NCBI RefSeq assembly: GCF_014297465.1
Contig: NZ_JACORT010000002.1
Coordinates: 496,001 to 560,000, forward strand
Direction of reading: 5' to 3'
Length of the DNA stretch: 64,000 nt
From: Ramlibacter cellulosilyticus
Lineage (GTDB): Bacteria; Pseudomonadota; Gammaproteobacteria; Burkholderiales; Burkholderiaceae_C
Shown here: in pieces, positions 6,737-16,293 of the stretch
Numbering within the stretch: position 1 is the first letter of the stretch
Layout of the letters: each line of letters begins with the position of its first letter
Made by a program: the position numbers and the translations under genes
The notes under the pieces: generated by a model
The model's input: the letters and a program-made list of their open reading frames with translations, nothing else
Databases searched by the model: none
Told to the model about the DNA's origin: nothing

Positions 6737-8370
6737 CGGCCCTGCGCCGCGTCGCGCACGATCCACTCCGCGGCCTTCTCCGCCATCATCAGCACGGGCG
6801 AGTTCGTGTTGCCGCTGGTGATGGTGGGCATGGCCCCCGCGTCCACCACGCGCAGGCCCGCGATGCCGCGCACGCGCAGGCGCGCGTCGAGCACCGCGTT
6901 GGGGTCGCCGTCGGCGCCCATCGCGGTGGTCCCGACCGGGTGGAAGATCGTCGTGGCGATGTCGCCGGCGAGCCGTGCCAGTTCCTCGTCGGTCTGGTAC
7001 TGCGGGCCGGGGCGCCACTCCTCGGGCTTGTACTTCGCGAGGGCGGGCTGCGCGGCGATGCGCCGTGTCACCCGCAGCGAATCGGCCGCCACCTTGCGGT
7101 CTTCCGGCGTGCTCAGGTAGTTCATCGTGATCGCCGGCGCGTCCTCGAAGCGCGGGCTGCGGATGCGCACCCAGCCGCGGCTCGTCGGGTTCAGGTTGCA
7201 CACGCTCGCCGTGAACGCGTTGAACGGGTGCAGCGGTTCGCCGAACGCATCGAGGCTGAGCGGCTGCACGTGGTACTCGATGTTGGGGTAAGGCTGGTCC
7301 GGCGTGCTGCGGGTGAAGGCGCCCAGCTGCGAAGGCGCCATGCTCATGGGGCCGCTGCGCTTGAGCGCGTACTCCGCGCCGATCTTCAGCTTGCCCCACC
7401 AGCTGTTCGCGAGCGTGTTCAGCGTCGTGACGCCGTCCACCTTGTAGACGGCGCGGATCTGCAGGTGGTCCTGCAGGTTGCCGCCGACGCCCGGCAGGTC
7501 GCGCACGACGGGGATGCCGTGCTGCTGCAGCAGCGCGGCGGGGCCGATGCCCGAGAGCTGCAGGATCTGCGGCGAGCCGATGCTGCCCGCGCACAGCAGC
7601 GTCTCGCGCGCCGCTTCGGCGCGCACCAGCTCCTGGCCGGTCCAGACCTCCGCGCCGGTGCAGCGCTTCGTGCCGTCCGGCAGCGTCTCGAACACGAGGC
7701 GGGTGACGTGCGCGCCGGTCCACATCTCGAAGTTCGGGCGGCCGTAGCAGGTGGGCCGCAGGAAGGCCTTGGCCGTGTTCCAGCGCCAGCCGTTCTTCTG
7801 GTTCACCTGGAAGTAGCCGACGCCTTCGTTGTCGCCGCGGTTGAAGTCCTCGCTGTGGGGGATGCCGGCCTGCTGCGCCGCCTGCGCGAAGGCGTCGAGG
7901 ATGTCCCAGCGCAGGCGCTGCCGCTCCACGCGCCATTCGCCGCCGGCGCCGTGCAGCGCGTCGGCGCCCTTGTAGTAGTCCTCGTGCTTCTTGAAGTAGG
8001 GCAGGCAGTTGTCCCAGGTCCAGCCCGCGTCGCCGACATGCTGCGCCCAGCCGTCGTAGTCGCGCTTCTGCCCGCGCATGTAGATCATGCCGTTGATGCT
8101 GGAGCAGCCGCCGAGCGTCTTGCCGCGCGGATAGCGCAGCTTGCGGCCGTTCAGCCCGGTGTCTTCCTCGGTATGGAAAAGCCAGTCGGTCCGCGCGTTG
8201 CCGATGCAATAGAGATAGCCGACCGGAATGTGGATCCAGTGATAGTCGTCCTTGCGCCCCGCCTCGATCAGCAGCACGCGCTTGCGCGGATCGGCGGAGA
8301 GCCGGTTGGCAAGCAGGCAACCCGCGGTGCCGCCGCCGATGATGATGTAGTCGAAGCTGGTGTCGCTCAA
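6733..8370 (-). CDS. GMC family oxidoreductase (choline/alcohol dehydrogenase type)
   Basis: FAD-dependent alcohol oxidoreductase of 545 residues, normal for the family. The FAD-binding GGGTAG motif is at residues 12-17. The active-site region near the C-terminus has HPVGT with catalytic His at about 477, and SGNTNSP with the second catalytic residue (Asn) at about 521. Glucose-methanol-choline enzymes oxidise primary or secondary alcohols to aldehydes or ketones. Downstream of mmsA in the same direction, it is separated from it by a palindromic repeat, so it may be a partner in the same catabolic block. The substrate is not predictable; a BetA-like choline role is less likely because no betB or betI is adjacent. 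Confidence 0.92.
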   Translation of the reverse strand: MSDTSFDYIIIGGGTAGCLLANRLSADPRKRVLLIEAGRKDDYHWIHIPVGYLYCIGNARTDWLFHTEEDTGLNGRKLRYPRGKTLGGCSSINGMIYMRGQKRDYDGWAQHVGDAGWTWDNCLPYFKKHEDYYKGADALHGAGGEWRVERQRLRWDILDAFAQAAQQAGIPHSEDFNRGDNEGVGYFQVNQKNGWRWNTAKAFLRPTCYGRPNFEMWTGAHVTRLVFETLPDGTKRCTGAEVWTGQELVRAEAARETLLCAGSIGSPQILQLSGIGPAALLQQHGIPVVRDLPGVGGNLQDHLQIRAVYKVDGVTTLNTLANSWWGKLKIGAEYALKRSGPMSMAPSQLGAFTRSTPDQPYPNIEYHVQPLSLDAFGEPLHPFNAFTASVCNLNPTSRGWVRIRSPRFEDAPAITMNYLSTPEDRKVAADSLRVTRRIAAQPALAKYKPEEWRPGPQYQTDEELARLAGDIATTIFHPVGTTAMGADGDPNAVLDARLRVRGIAGLRVVDAGAMPTITSGNTNSPVLMMAEKAAEWIVRDAAQGR

Positions 8371-8414
8371 GCTTGTTGTCTCCTCGGGGGACCGTTGTTG
8401 ATCACGGCTTTCTT

Positions 8415-8511
8415 GAACGCAGAGGTCGCAGAGGTCACGCAGAGGTCGCAGAGAAATCCATGAAAAGGTCTTCTCTGCGACCTCTGCGGAGTCTCTGCGA
8501 CCTCTGCGTTC
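8415..8511. repeat. palindromic element built from CGCAGAGGTC units
   Basis: Two arms of about 40 bases (8415-8454 and 8472-8511) are inverted copies of each other. Each arm is itself a short tandem array of GCAGAGGTC-type units. It fills the gap between mmsA and the GMC gene. Similar GCAGAGG-rich palindromes are dispersed in many proteobacterial genomes (recollection). It could fold as a long hairpin in RNA from either strand. Confidence 0.85.
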
Positions 8512-8529
8512 TTCCTCTCCAACCAGCCA

Positions 8530-10071
8530 CTACTTCGCCGTCGGCATCACGAATTCCGCGCCCTTGCCGATGCTCTCCGGCCAGCGCTGCATGATCGACT
8601 TCTGCTTGGTGTAGAAGCGCACGCCTTCCTCGCCGTAGGCGTGCATGTCGCCGAACAGGCTCTTCTTCCAGCCGCCGAAGCCGTGCCACGCCATCGGCAC
8701 CGGGATGGGCACGTTCACGCCCACCATGCCGACCTGCACGCGGCGCGAGAACTCGCGGGCGGTGTTGCCGTCGCGGGTGAACAGCGAGACGCCGTTGCCG
8801 AACTCGTGGGCGTTGACCAGGTCCACCGCTTCCTTCAGGTCCTTGGCGCGCACGCAACCGAGCACCGGGCCGAAGATCTCTTCCTTGTAGATCTTCATGT
8901 CGGGCTTCACGTCGTCGAACAGCGTGCCGCCGATCCAGAAGCCGGCGTCGCAGCCCGCGCCCGCCATCGCGCCCTGGAACTTGCGGCCGTCGACCACCAG
9001 CTTCGCGCCTTCGGCCGCGCCCTGCGCGATGTAGCCGGTGATGCGCTGGTGCGCCACGTTGGTGACGATCGGGCCCATCTCCGCGTCGAGCTCGGTGCCG
9101 TTCTTCACCTTCAGCGACTTCGTGCGCTCGGCGAGCTTGTCCATGATCCTGTCGGCCGCTTCACCGACGAGGATGCCGACGGAGATGGCCATGCACCGCT
9201 CGCCGGCGGAGCCGAAGGCGGAGCCGATCAGCGCGTCCACCGCCTGGTCCATGTCCGCGTCGGGCATGACCACCATGTGGTTCTTCGCGCCGCCCAGCGC
9301 CTGCACGCGCTTGCCGTGCTTCGCGCCGGTCTCGTAGATCTTCTGCGCGATCGGCGTCGATCCGACGAAGGAGACTGCCTTGACATCCGGGTGTTCCAGC
9401 AGCGCGTCCACCGCGTCCTTGTCGCCCTGGACCACGTTGAACACGCCGTCCGGCAGCCCCGCCTCCTTCAGCAGTTCCGCCATGCGGATCGAAGGCGTCG
9501 GGTCGAGCGGGCTCGGCTTGAGGATGAAGCAGTTGCCCGCGGCGATGGCCACGGGGTACATCCACATCGGCACCATCACCGGGAAGTTGAAAGGCGTGAT
9601 GCCCGCCACCACGCCCAGCGGCTGGCGCATCGTCCAGTTGTCGATGCCGGTGGAGACCTGGTCGGTGTAGTCGCCCTTGAGCAGCTGCGGGATGCCGCAG
9701 GCGAATTCCACGATGTCGATGCCGCGCGTGACCTCGCCCTGCGCGTCGGTGAACACCTTCCCGTGTTCGGCGGTGATCATGTGCGCGAGCTCGTCGCGGT
9801 GCTTGTTCAGCAGCTCGAGGAACTTGAACATGACGCGCGCGCGGCGGATCGGCGGCGTGTCGGCCCACGCGGGAAAGGCCGCCTGCGCCGAGGCGACGGC
9901 CTGCGCCACCTCGTTCGTGTTCGCGAGGGCGACGCGGCCGGTCACCTGGCCGGTGGCGGGGTTGAACACGTCACTGCGCCGGCCGCTCTGGCCGGGGACC
10001 AGGCGGCCGCCGATCCAGTGTTCGATGGAGGCCTGCGTCGCGGCCGGACGGTTCTTGTCGGGAGCGTTCAT
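8530..10071 (-). CDS. mmsA: CoA-acylating methylmalonate-semialdehyde dehydrogenase
   Basis: Aldehyde dehydrogenase of 513 residues that converts (methyl)malonate semialdehyde with CoA and NAD to propionyl- or acetyl-CoA, a step in valine and related catabolism. Family-specific features are the N-terminal [19 protein letters not shown], the substitution LGGAKNH where hydrolytic aldehyde dehydrogenases have a catalytic Glu, and the nucleophile Cys293 in [11 protein letters not shown]. An AAGGACCTCCCC leader precedes the ATG. It lies 28 bases after the AtuA-like gene in the same direction, so it may be the last step of that pathway. Confidence 0.94.
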   Translation of the reverse strand: MNAPDKNRPAATQASIEHWIGGRLVPGQSGRRSDVFNPATGQVTGRVALANTNEVAQAVASAQAAFPAWADTPPIRRARVMFKFLELLNKHRDELAHMITAEHGKVFTDAQGEVTRGIDIVEFACGIPQLLKGDYTDQVSTGIDNWTMRQPLGVVAGITPFNFPVMVPMWMYPVAIAAGNCFILKPSPLDPTPSIRMAELLKEAGLPDGVFNVVQGDKDAVDALLEHPDVKAVSFVGSTPIAQKIYETGAKHGKRVQALGGAKNHMVVMPDADMDQAVDALIGSAFGSAGERCMAISVGILVGEAADRIMDKLAERTKSLKVKNGTELDAEMGPIVTNVAHQRITGYIAQGAAEGAKLVVDGRKFQGAMAGAGCDAGFWIGGTLFDDVKPDMKIYKEEIFGPVLGCVRAKDLKEAVDLVNAHEFGNGVSLFTRDGNTAREFSRRVQVGMVGVNVPIPVPMAWHGFGGWKKSLFGDMHAYGEEGVRFYTKQKSIMQRWPESIGKGAEFVMPTAK

Positions 10072-10099
10072 GGGGAGGTCCTTCGGAGAGGAAAGCAGT

Positions 10100-11869
10100 C
10101 TACCGCCAGCCCGGCGGCACCGCGACGGGCAGGGAAAGGAGGATCTGCGCCATGCCCTTGCCGAGCGGGTCGTTGCGCAGCGAAGCCATGCCGCCGCCGT
10201 CCAGCGCGTCGGTGCAGAGGAAGTTCATCGCGTGGAGGCCCGGCACGTCGTAGCGCAGCACGTCGCCCTGCACGAGGTGCCCCAGCCATTCCTTCACGCG
10301 CTCGGGCGTCAGCTGCCCGCGCAGCCAGGGCAGCCACTCGGGCCGGCGGGCGATCACGCCGATGTTGGAGTGGTTGCCCTTATCGCCGCTGCGCGCCCAG
10401 GCCAGCTGCAGGAGGGGCACCTGCGGCCAGTCCGGGCGGGGCAGCACGGCATCCACGGCCGGGACGGGTTCCGGCGGTGGCACGGGGGCCTGCCCCGTCG
10501 GCACGTCCACGGCGTGCACGGTGCCGCCGGCATGCACCTGCGGCTTCAGCAGGCCCTTGTCCACCAGAAAAGCAAACTGCCGGATGGCCGGCGAGGGGCT
10601 GGGCCGCCCGCCCGCACCGGTCGTACCGGGCGACCAGCTCGTGCCTGCCGGCGCGATTTCGCGCGCGAAGAGTTCCAGCGCTTCCTTCTGCGGGTGCATC
10701 ACCGCCACCTGCAGCACGGCCTCCCGGACGTCGTGCGTGCGCGCATGGGGCCCGTAGTTGGCGACCTCCGCGCCGAGCACCTCGATGCGCGTGCGCGTGT
10801 ACGGCAGCCAGCGACGCTGCGCGAACAGCTCGCGCGTGCGCGCCAAAATGGCCTCGCCCGTGCGCTGCGCCTTGCGCGCGGCGTCGAAGCCGACGATGGT
10901 GAGCTGCCCCGTGCAGCGCCAGCCGTCCATGTAGGTCGCGGACACCTTGTACTGCGGCCCCGGCGGCAGGCCGCGCGCGCCGGTGACGCGCACGCGGTGT
11001 TCGCCCAGCTGCTCGAGGCGCACGTCGGTGAAGTCGCAGGTCACGTCCGGCAGCAGGTAGCGCCGGGGATCGCCGATCTCGTACAGCACCTGCTCCGCGA
11101 CGACGGCGGTGGTGACGAGCCCGCCGGTGCCGTTCCCCTTGGTCACCACGAAGCTGCCGTCGCCCTGGCACTCCACGATGGGATAGCCGATGTGCGCCCA
11201 ATCCGGCACCTGTTCCCAGTCGGTGTGCAGGCCGCCGGTGGCCTGGCAGCCGCACTCGATCACGTGGCCGGCCAGGCTGCCTTGCGCGAGCCGGTCCCAG
11301 TCGTCCTCGCGCCAGCCGTAGGCGTGCATCAGCGCGCCCAGGGTCACCGCGCTGTCGACGCAGCGGCCGGTGATCACCACCTGCGCGCCGGCGGCCAGCG
11401 CATCGCGGACCGGCAGGGCGCCGAGATAGGCGTTGGCCGTGAGCAGGCGGTCCGGCAGCGGCGCGCCGCTCTGCAGCTCGCGCACGCCCTGCTCGCGCAG
11501 CTGGGGAACGAGCGCCTGCACGTCGTCGCCGGTGACCACCGCGACCTGCAGTGCAATGCCTTGTTCCGCGGCCAGGGCCTGCAGCGCCGCGGCGCAGGCC
11601 TGCGGGTTCACGCCGCCGGCGTTGCTCACCACGCGCGTGCCTTTCGCCACCACGTCGCGCAGGATGGACTTCATCGTCACCTGGACGAAGTCGGTCGCGT
11701 AGCCGAGCGACGCGTCCTTGCCGCGCGCGGCGGCCAGGAGCGACATGGTGAGTTCGGCGAGGTAGTCGAACACGAGGTAGTCGACGCCGGCCGCGACCAG
11801 TTGCGGCGCGCCCACGCTGCTGTCGCCCCAGAACCCGGAGGCGCCGCCGATGCGGATGGTGCGGTCCAT
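10100..11869 (-). CDS. atuA: AtuA family (DUF1446) acyclic terpene utilisation protein
   Basis: 589-residue protein beginning [20 protein letters not shown], the hallmark of AtuA-like proteins. [10 protein letters not shown] follows at about residues 78-87 and [15 protein letters not shown] near 173-187. The C-terminal part ([11 protein letters not shown]) corresponds to the AtuA C-terminal domain. AtuA is required for citronellol/geraniol degradation in Pseudomonas, but its exact reaction is not established, and homologues occur in other acyl-CoA pathways. Start chosen because it lies two bases after the enoyl-CoA hydratase stop. The immediate pairing with an enoyl-CoA hydratase is common for the family. 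Confidence 0.85.
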   Translation of the reverse strand: MDRTIRIGGASGFWGDSSVGAPQLVAAGVDYLVFDYLAELTMSLLAAARGKDASLGYATDFVQVTMKSILRDVVAKGTRVVSNAGGVNPQACAAALQALAAEQGIALQVAVVTGDDVQALVPQLREQGVRELQSGAPLPDRLLTANAYLGALPVRDALAAGAQVVITGRCVDSAVTLGALMHAYGWREDDWDRLAQGSLAGHVIECGCQATGGLHTDWEQVPDWAHIGYPIVECQGDGSFVVTKGNGTGGLVTTAVVAEQVLYEIGDPRRYLLPDVTCDFTDVRLEQLGEHRVRVTGARGLPPGPQYKVSATYMDGWRCTGQLTIVGFDAARKAQRTGEAILARTRELFAQRRWLPYTRTRIEVLGAEVANYGPHARTHDVREAVLQVAVMHPQKEALELFAREIAPAGTSWSPGTTGAGGRPSPSPAIRQFAFLVDKGLLKPQVHAGGTVHAVDVPTGQAPVPPPEPVPAVDAVLPRPDWPQVPLLQLAWARSGDKGNHSNIGVIARRPEWLPWLRGQLTPERVKEWLGHLVQGDVLRYDVPGLHAMNFLCTDALDGGGMASLRNDPLGKGMAQILLSLPVAVPPGWR

Positions 11870-11871
11870 GG

Positions 11872-12645
11872 TCAGCGGCCTTTCCATTGCGGCGCCCGCT
11901 TCTCGCGGAACGCGGCCTGGCCTTCCCGGGCGTCCTCCGTCTGCGCGAACAGGGCGATCTGGCTCTCGGTGAAGGCCATCGCCTCCTCGAACGCCATCGT
12001 CTCGATGGACTTCAGCGTGTAGAGCCCGCGCCGGATGGCGGCCGGGGACTTGTCCATGAGCCGCCGCAGCAACCCATCGACCCGGCCGTCGAGGTCCGCG
12101 TCGACGTGGTTCACCAGGCCCATGGCCAGCGCCTGCGCGCTGTCGACGGGTTCGCCCGTGAGGCACAGCTCCGCGAGGTGGCGCCGCGGCAGCAGGTGCT
12201 GCAGCACGGCGAGCACCTGCGCGGGAAAGAGGCCGACCTTCACCTCCGGCAGGCCGAAGGTCGCGTGCGGCGCGGCGACGGCGAGGTCGCACATGGCCAG
12301 CAGGCCCATGCCGCCAGCCATGCAGGCGCCGTTGACGCGGGCGACCAGCGGCACGTGGCTGGCCCGCGCCTGCCGCAGAAGCCGGGCGAAGGCGCCGGTG
12401 GGCTCGGAGAAGTCGAAGGCAAAGGACTGGCCGGACTGCAGGTCGGCGCCGGCGCAGAAGGCCTTCTCGCCGGCGCCGGTCAGCACCACGGCCCGCACGG
12501 AGCGGTCGGCCTGCGCCTCGGCGAGGGCGACGGACAGCGCCTCCAGCACGCCGGGGCTGAGGGCGTTGCGGCGCTCCTCCCTGCGGATGGTCAGCCAGAG
12601 CACGCCGTCGCGGCGCTCCACGCCCAGTTCGGGGTTGGTCGTCAT
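11872..12645 (-). CDS. enoyl-CoA hydratase/isomerase family protein
   Basis: 257-residue crotonase-fold enzyme. The CoA/oxyanion-hole segments FCAGADL (about residues 63-69) and NGACMAGGMG are present. The first crotonase catalytic Glu (normally in GGCEL) is replaced by Leu, while the second Glu is kept in FGLPEVKVG. That pattern suggests an isomerase or a specialised hydratase, such as those acting on branched glutaconyl-type substrates. First gene of the block ending with mmsA. It is divergent from the mla operon across a 106-base gap with no obvious operator. Confidence 0.9.
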   Translation of the reverse strand: MTTNPELGVERRDGVLWLTIRREERRNALSPGVLEALSVALAEAQADRSVRAVVLTGAGEKAFCAGADLQSGQSFAFDFSEPTGAFARLLRQARASHVPLVARVNGACMAGGMGLLAMCDLAVAAPHATFGLPEVKVGLFPAQVLAVLQHLLPRRHLAELCLTGEPVDSAQALAMGLVNHVDADLDGRVDGLLRRLMDKSPAAIRRGLYTLKSIETMAFEEAMAFTESQIALFAQTEDAREGQAAFREKRAPQWKGR

Positions 12646-12751
12646 CGCCCGGTCTCCTTCCGGCGCCGTTATAACCGGGCGCCGACGGCGGCCCGTTCTC
12701 CTACACGACAGGTCCAGGCTCTGCCGTTACGATCGGTGCCCCTGTCCAGCC

Positions 12752-13870
12752 ATGACCGACGCCACGCCCCGCTTCGAACATGCGCCAGCGCCGAAAGGGC
12801 GGGCCATCCGGCTGCTGGGCGAATGGACCGCCGCGCAGTTCGCGCAGCCCCGCCTGTTCCGGGACCTGCTCCGCACGCTGCCGCGCGAGGCGGACCGCCA
12901 GTCCTGGGACCTGCGCCAGGCCGCGCAGCTGGACCACGTCGGCGCCCAGATGCTGTGGGACCACTGGGGCCAGCGCTGGCCGGAGCAGGTGGAGCTGCTC
13001 CCCGCGCAGCGGACGATCCTGGAGCGCGTGGCGCAGTTCACCCGCCGCCCCGAGCCTGCGCCGAAGCGCGGCCTCTGGGAGTGGTACCTGGCGACCGGCG
13101 CCTCCGTCCTGCGCGGCGTGGGGCATGCCAAGGACTTCATCCGCCTGATCGGGCAGCTCACCCTGGACCTGCGCGAGCTGGTGCGCGCGCCGCACCGCGC
13201 GCCCTGGCGCGATTTCTCCGGGCACCTGTACCACATCGGGGCCACCGCATTGCCGATCACGGCCCTCGTGGGCGGGCTGATCGGCGTGGTGCTGGCCTAC
13301 CTCACGGCGCAGCAGCTGCGGCAGTTCGGCGCCGATGCGTACATCGTGGACATCCTGGGCATCGCGCTCGTGCGCGAGCTGGGACCGATGCTCGCGGCGA
13401 TCCTCATCGCCGGCCGCTCCGGCTCGGCGATCACGGCGCAGATCGGCGTCATGCGCGTCACCGACGAACTGGACGCGATGCGCGTGATGGGCATCTCGCA
13501 CACGTACCGGCTGGTGATGCCGCGGGCGATGGCGCTGTCGATCGCCATGCCCTTGATCAGCGGGTGGACGACCGTGGCCGGCCTCATCGGCGGCATGATC
13601 GCCGCGGACCTGTCGCTCGGCATCAGCGTGATGTTCTTCCTGAAGGCGCTGCCCGCGGCGGTGAGCCTGCCGAACCTGATCCTCGGCATGTCGAAGTCGG
13701 TGGTGTTCGGCATCATGATCGCCCTGATCGGCTGCCATTTCGGCCTGCGCGTGCAGCCCAACACCGAGAGCCTCGGCCAGGGCACGACGGCTTCCGTCGT
13801 GACGGCGATCACGATGGTCATCCTCGTGGATGCGCTGTTCGCGATCCTCTTCAGCAGCGTCGGGATCTGA
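12752..13870 (+). CDS. mlaE: STAS-MlaE fusion, MCE lipid ABC transporter permease
   Basis: 372 residues, about 110 longer than standalone MlaE. The extra N-terminus (residues about 15-110) looks like a STAS domain (GEWTAAQFAQ... LRQAAQLDHVGAQMLWDHWG), the fold of the separate MlaB protein. The rest is the permease, with the conserved VRELGPMLAAILIAGRSGSA and MRVTDELDAMRVMG loops and five or six helices. It moves glycerophospholipids between inner membrane and periplasm with MlaF and MlaD. The upstream sequence has TACGAT at 12728 and a very short leader with no clear ribosome-binding site. The stop overlaps the mlaF start. Confidence 0.92.
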   Translation: MTDATPRFEHAPAPKGRAIRLLGEWTAAQFAQPRLFRDLLRTLPREADRQSWDLRQAAQLDHVGAQMLWDHWGQRWPEQVELLPAQRTILERVAQFTRRPEPAPKRGLWEWYLATGASVLRGVGHAKDFIRLIGQLTLDLRELVRAPHRAPWRDFSGHLYHIGATALPITALVGGLIGVVLAYLTAQQLRQFGADAYIVDILGIALVRELGPMLAAILIAGRSGSAITAQIGVMRVTDELDAMRVMGISHTYRLVMPRAMALSIAMPLISGWTTVAGLIGGMIAADLSLGISVMFFLKALPAAVSLPNLILGMSKSVVFGIMIALIGCHFGLRVQPNTESLGQGTTASVVTAITMVILVDALFAILFSSVGI

Positions 13871-14688
13871 TGGCCGGCCGCGTCCTGTCCACGATCCCGG
13901 AGAACGGGCCCATGGTGGAGATCCGCCACCTGTCCTCCATCTTCAACCTGCCCGATCGCAGGATGGTGGTGCACAAGGACCTGAGCCTCACCGTGGAGCG
14001 CGGGGAGGTGATGTCCATCGTGGGCGGCTCCGGCTCCGGCAAGACGGTGCTGCTGCGGCAGATCCTCGGCCTGGAGCGCCCCGCGGCCGGCGAGGTGCGC
14101 ATCCTCGGCCAGCCCGTGGCCTCGCTCTCGCGCCATGGCGCGTCCGCGCGCGTCGGCATGCTGTTCCAGCATGGCGCGCTGTTCTCGGCCTTCACGGTGC
14201 TGGAGAACGTGGCCTTCCCGCTGCGCGAGCTCAAGACCCTGCCGCCGCGCCTGATCGAGGAAGCGGCGATGGTCAAGCTGCAGATGGTGGGCCTGAAGCC
14301 GACCGACGCGAAGAAGATGCCGTCCGAACTCTCGGGCGGCATGATCAAGCGAGCGGCCCTCGCGCGGGCGCTGATCATGGACCCGCCGCTGCTGCTGCTG
14401 GACGAGCCGACGGCCGGCCTGGACCCGGACAGCTCCGACGGTTTCGTGCGCCTGCTGCGCTCCCTGCACCACGACCTCGCCCTGACGGTGGTGATGGTCA
14501 CGCACGACCTCGATACGCTGTTCGAGCTGTCCACGCGCATCGCCGTGATCGCCGAGCAGCGCGTGATCGTGGCCGCCCGCCCGCGGGAGGTGATCGCCTA
14601 CCGCCATCCCTTCATCGAGGATTTCTTCCTGGGCGAGCGGGGGCAGCGCGCGATGGAACTGCTGCGCGAATATCCCTTCGCCATCTGA
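13870..14688 (+). CDS. mlaF: MCE/Mla lipid transporter ATP-binding protein
   Basis: ABC ATPase of 272 residues that energises the lipid transporter at the cytoplasmic face. Walker A GGSGSGKT is at 52-59, the Q-loop region is MLFQHGALFSAFTV, the signature LSGGMIKRAALARAL is of the MlaF type, and Walker B is LLLLDEPTAGLD, followed by the switch His in VTHD. It starts inside the mlaE stop codon (TGATG). A later in-frame ATG (residue 15, MVEIRHL) is an alternative start, but the overlap with mlaE favours the first. Confidence 0.94.
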   Translation: MAGRVLSTIPENGPMVEIRHLSSIFNLPDRRMVVHKDLSLTVERGEVMSIVGGSGSGKTVLLRQILGLERPAAGEVRILGQPVASLSRHGASARVGMLFQHGALFSAFTVLENVAFPLRELKTLPPRLIEEAAMVKLQMVGLKPTDAKKMPSELSGGMIKRAALARALIMDPPLLLLDEPTAGLDPDSSDGFVRLLRSLHHDLALTVVMVTHDLDTLFELSTRIAVIAEQRVIVAARPREVIAYRHPFIEDFFLGERGQRAMELLREYPFAI

Positions 14689-14713
14689 GAACGAGGAAAG
14701 GATCAGGACCACC

Positions 14714-15667
14714 ATGGAAAACAAGGCCCATGCCCTGGCTGCCGGCATCTTCGTCGCGCTGCTCAGCGCGCTGGTGCTGGCGCTCGCCGCCTGGCTCACG
14801 CGCGAGACGGGCGTGCGCGACGTGTACGAGATCTCGACCAAGGAAACCGTCACCGGCCTGCAGGAGCAGGCGCCCGTGCGCTTCCGCGGCGTGGACGTCG
14901 GCAAGGTGACGCGCATCGGCTTCGATCCCAAGGTGACCGGCGCCGTGCTGGTGCGCATGGAGGTCGACCGCGACACGCCGCTGACCACGGACACCTTCGC
15001 GACGCTCAGCTACCAGGGCGTGACGGGCCTCGCCTTCGTCCAGCTCTCGGACAACGGCAAGCCCGCCCCCAAGCTCGCACCGAACGACGAAGTGCCGCCC
15101 CGCATCCCGCTGCATCCCGGCCTGCTCGCGCGGCTGGAGGAAAAGGGCGAGGTGATCCTGGAACAGGTGGAGGAAGTGACCCGGCGCGTGAACACCCTGC
15201 TGGGCGACCCGAACCAGAAGCGCATGGCCAGCGCGCTGGAGAACATCAGCCAGGCCGCGGCGGGGACGCAGAAGCTGGTGACCAGCGTGGACGCGACGGT
15301 GCGGCAGCGGCTGGATCCGGCGCTGGACCAGCTGACGGTCACCGTGCGCGGCGCGCAGCGCACCATCGACCAGATCGGCGGCACCGCCGCCGAATTCCGC
15401 CAGACCGCGCAGCGGCTGAACGCGCCCGGGGGGCCGATCGACCGGGTGTCCGAAGGCACCGACGCCCTCGCGCAGACCATGGAGACCTTCAGTGCCGGCA
15501 CCCTGCCGCGCCTGAACCGCGTCGCGGACGAGACCACGCGCACGGTGCGCACCCTCAACCGCGCGATCAACGACCTGACGGAGAATCCGCAGATGCTGAT
15601 CTACGGCGAAGGGCCGGTGCTGCCCGGCCCCGGCGAACCCGGTTTCCGCAGCGGAGCGCGGCGATGA
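14714..15667 (+). CDS. mlaD: MlaD family MCE-domain lipid-binding protein
   Basis: 317-residue protein with one N-terminal helix (about residues 8-28) anchoring it in the inner membrane. A single MCE domain follows (about residues 38-118; VTGLQEQAPVRFRGVDVGKV, LSYQGVTGLAFVQL), then a long helical tail (about 135-300) that may form a tube or reach across the periplasm. MCE rings form the hydrophobic channel of the transporter. An AACGAGGAAAGGATC leader carries the ribosome-binding site. The stop overlaps the start of the auxiliary lipoprotein. Confidence 0.93.
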   Translation: MENKAHALAAGIFVALLSALVLALAAWLTRETGVRDVYEISTKETVTGLQEQAPVRFRGVDVGKVTRIGFDPKVTGAVLVRMEVDRDTPLTTDTFATLSYQGVTGLAFVQLSDNGKPAPKLAPNDEVPPRIPLHPGLLARLEEKGEVILEQVEEVTRRVNTLLGDPNQKRMASALENISQAAAGTQKLVTSVDATVRQRLDPALDQLTVTVRGAQRTIDQIGGTAAEFRQTAQRLNAPGGPIDRVSEGTDALAQTMETFSAGTLPRLNRVADETTRTVRTLNRAINDLTENPQMLIYGEGPVLPGPGEPGFRSGARR

Positions 15668-16287
15668 AGCGGCGCGTGCTGCTGGCAGCTCTCGGCGCCG
15701 CCGGGCTGGCGGGGTGCAGCGCCTTGCCCGAGAAACCGACGCGCCAGACGATGTACGACTTCGGCCCGCCGCCTGCCGCGGAGGGCACGGACGGCGTGAA
15801 CCGGGCCGCGCTGGTGCTGCCGGAAGTGGAAGCCGAAGGCATCCTCGAGACGACGGCGCTGCTGTACCGGCTCGGCTACGAAGATCCCTTCCAGCTGCGG
15901 CCCTACGCCTTCGCGCGCTGGAGCGCGCCGCCGCCGCAGCTGCTGCGGCAACGCCTGCGCGAGGTGCTGGGGCGCGACCGCGCGGTGCTGGACTCCGCCG
16001 CCGCCGCGGCGCTGGTGCGGCGCGGCGCGGACCGCCCGCCCGTGCTGCGCGTGGAACTGGAGGAGTTCAGCCAGCTGTTCGATGCGCCGGCCACCAGCCG
16101 GGGCATGCTGCGCCTGCGCTGCACCCTGCTGGAAGCGCGCGGTGGGGGCGAACGGCTCGTGGCGCAGCGTGCCTTCGCGGTGGAGCGTCCCGCTCCCAGC
16201 GCGGATGCGCCGGGCGGCGTGCGGGCGCTGACCGCCGCCGTCGACGCCGCGGCGCTGGACATCGCGCGCTGGCTGCAGCAGCGCTGA
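15664..16287 (+). CDS. ABC-type transport auxiliary lipoprotein (PqiC-like)
   Basis: 207-residue lipoprotein. The signal peptide ends in lipobox LAGC (Cys18). The remainder matches the ABC-transporter auxiliary lipoprotein family (PqiC/YmbA type), for example TMYDFGPPP at the start of the mature part. Such proteins sit on the inner face of the outer membrane and complete PqiB/MCE-type bridges. Its presence after mlaD, with no mlaC or vacJ visible, makes this operon more like PqiABC or plant TGD-type systems than canonical E. coli mla. It starts four bases inside mlaD. Confidence 0.88.
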   Translation: MKRRVLLAALGAAGLAGCSALPEKPTRQTMYDFGPPPAAEGTDGVNRAALVLPEVEAEGILETTALLYRLGYEDPFQLRPYAFARWSAPPPQLLRQRLREVLGRDRAVLDSAAAAALVRRGADRPPVLRVELEEFSQLFDAPATSRGMLRLRCTLLEARGGGERLVAQRAFAVERPAPSADAPGGVRALTAAVDAAALDIARWLQQR

Positions 16288-16293
16288 CCGGCC

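Noticed and set aside
11872..12645. Pseudogene call for the hydratase because one catalytic Glu is missing
   Set aside because: The frame is intact and this substitution is normal in isomerase and specialised hydratase branches of the crotonase family.
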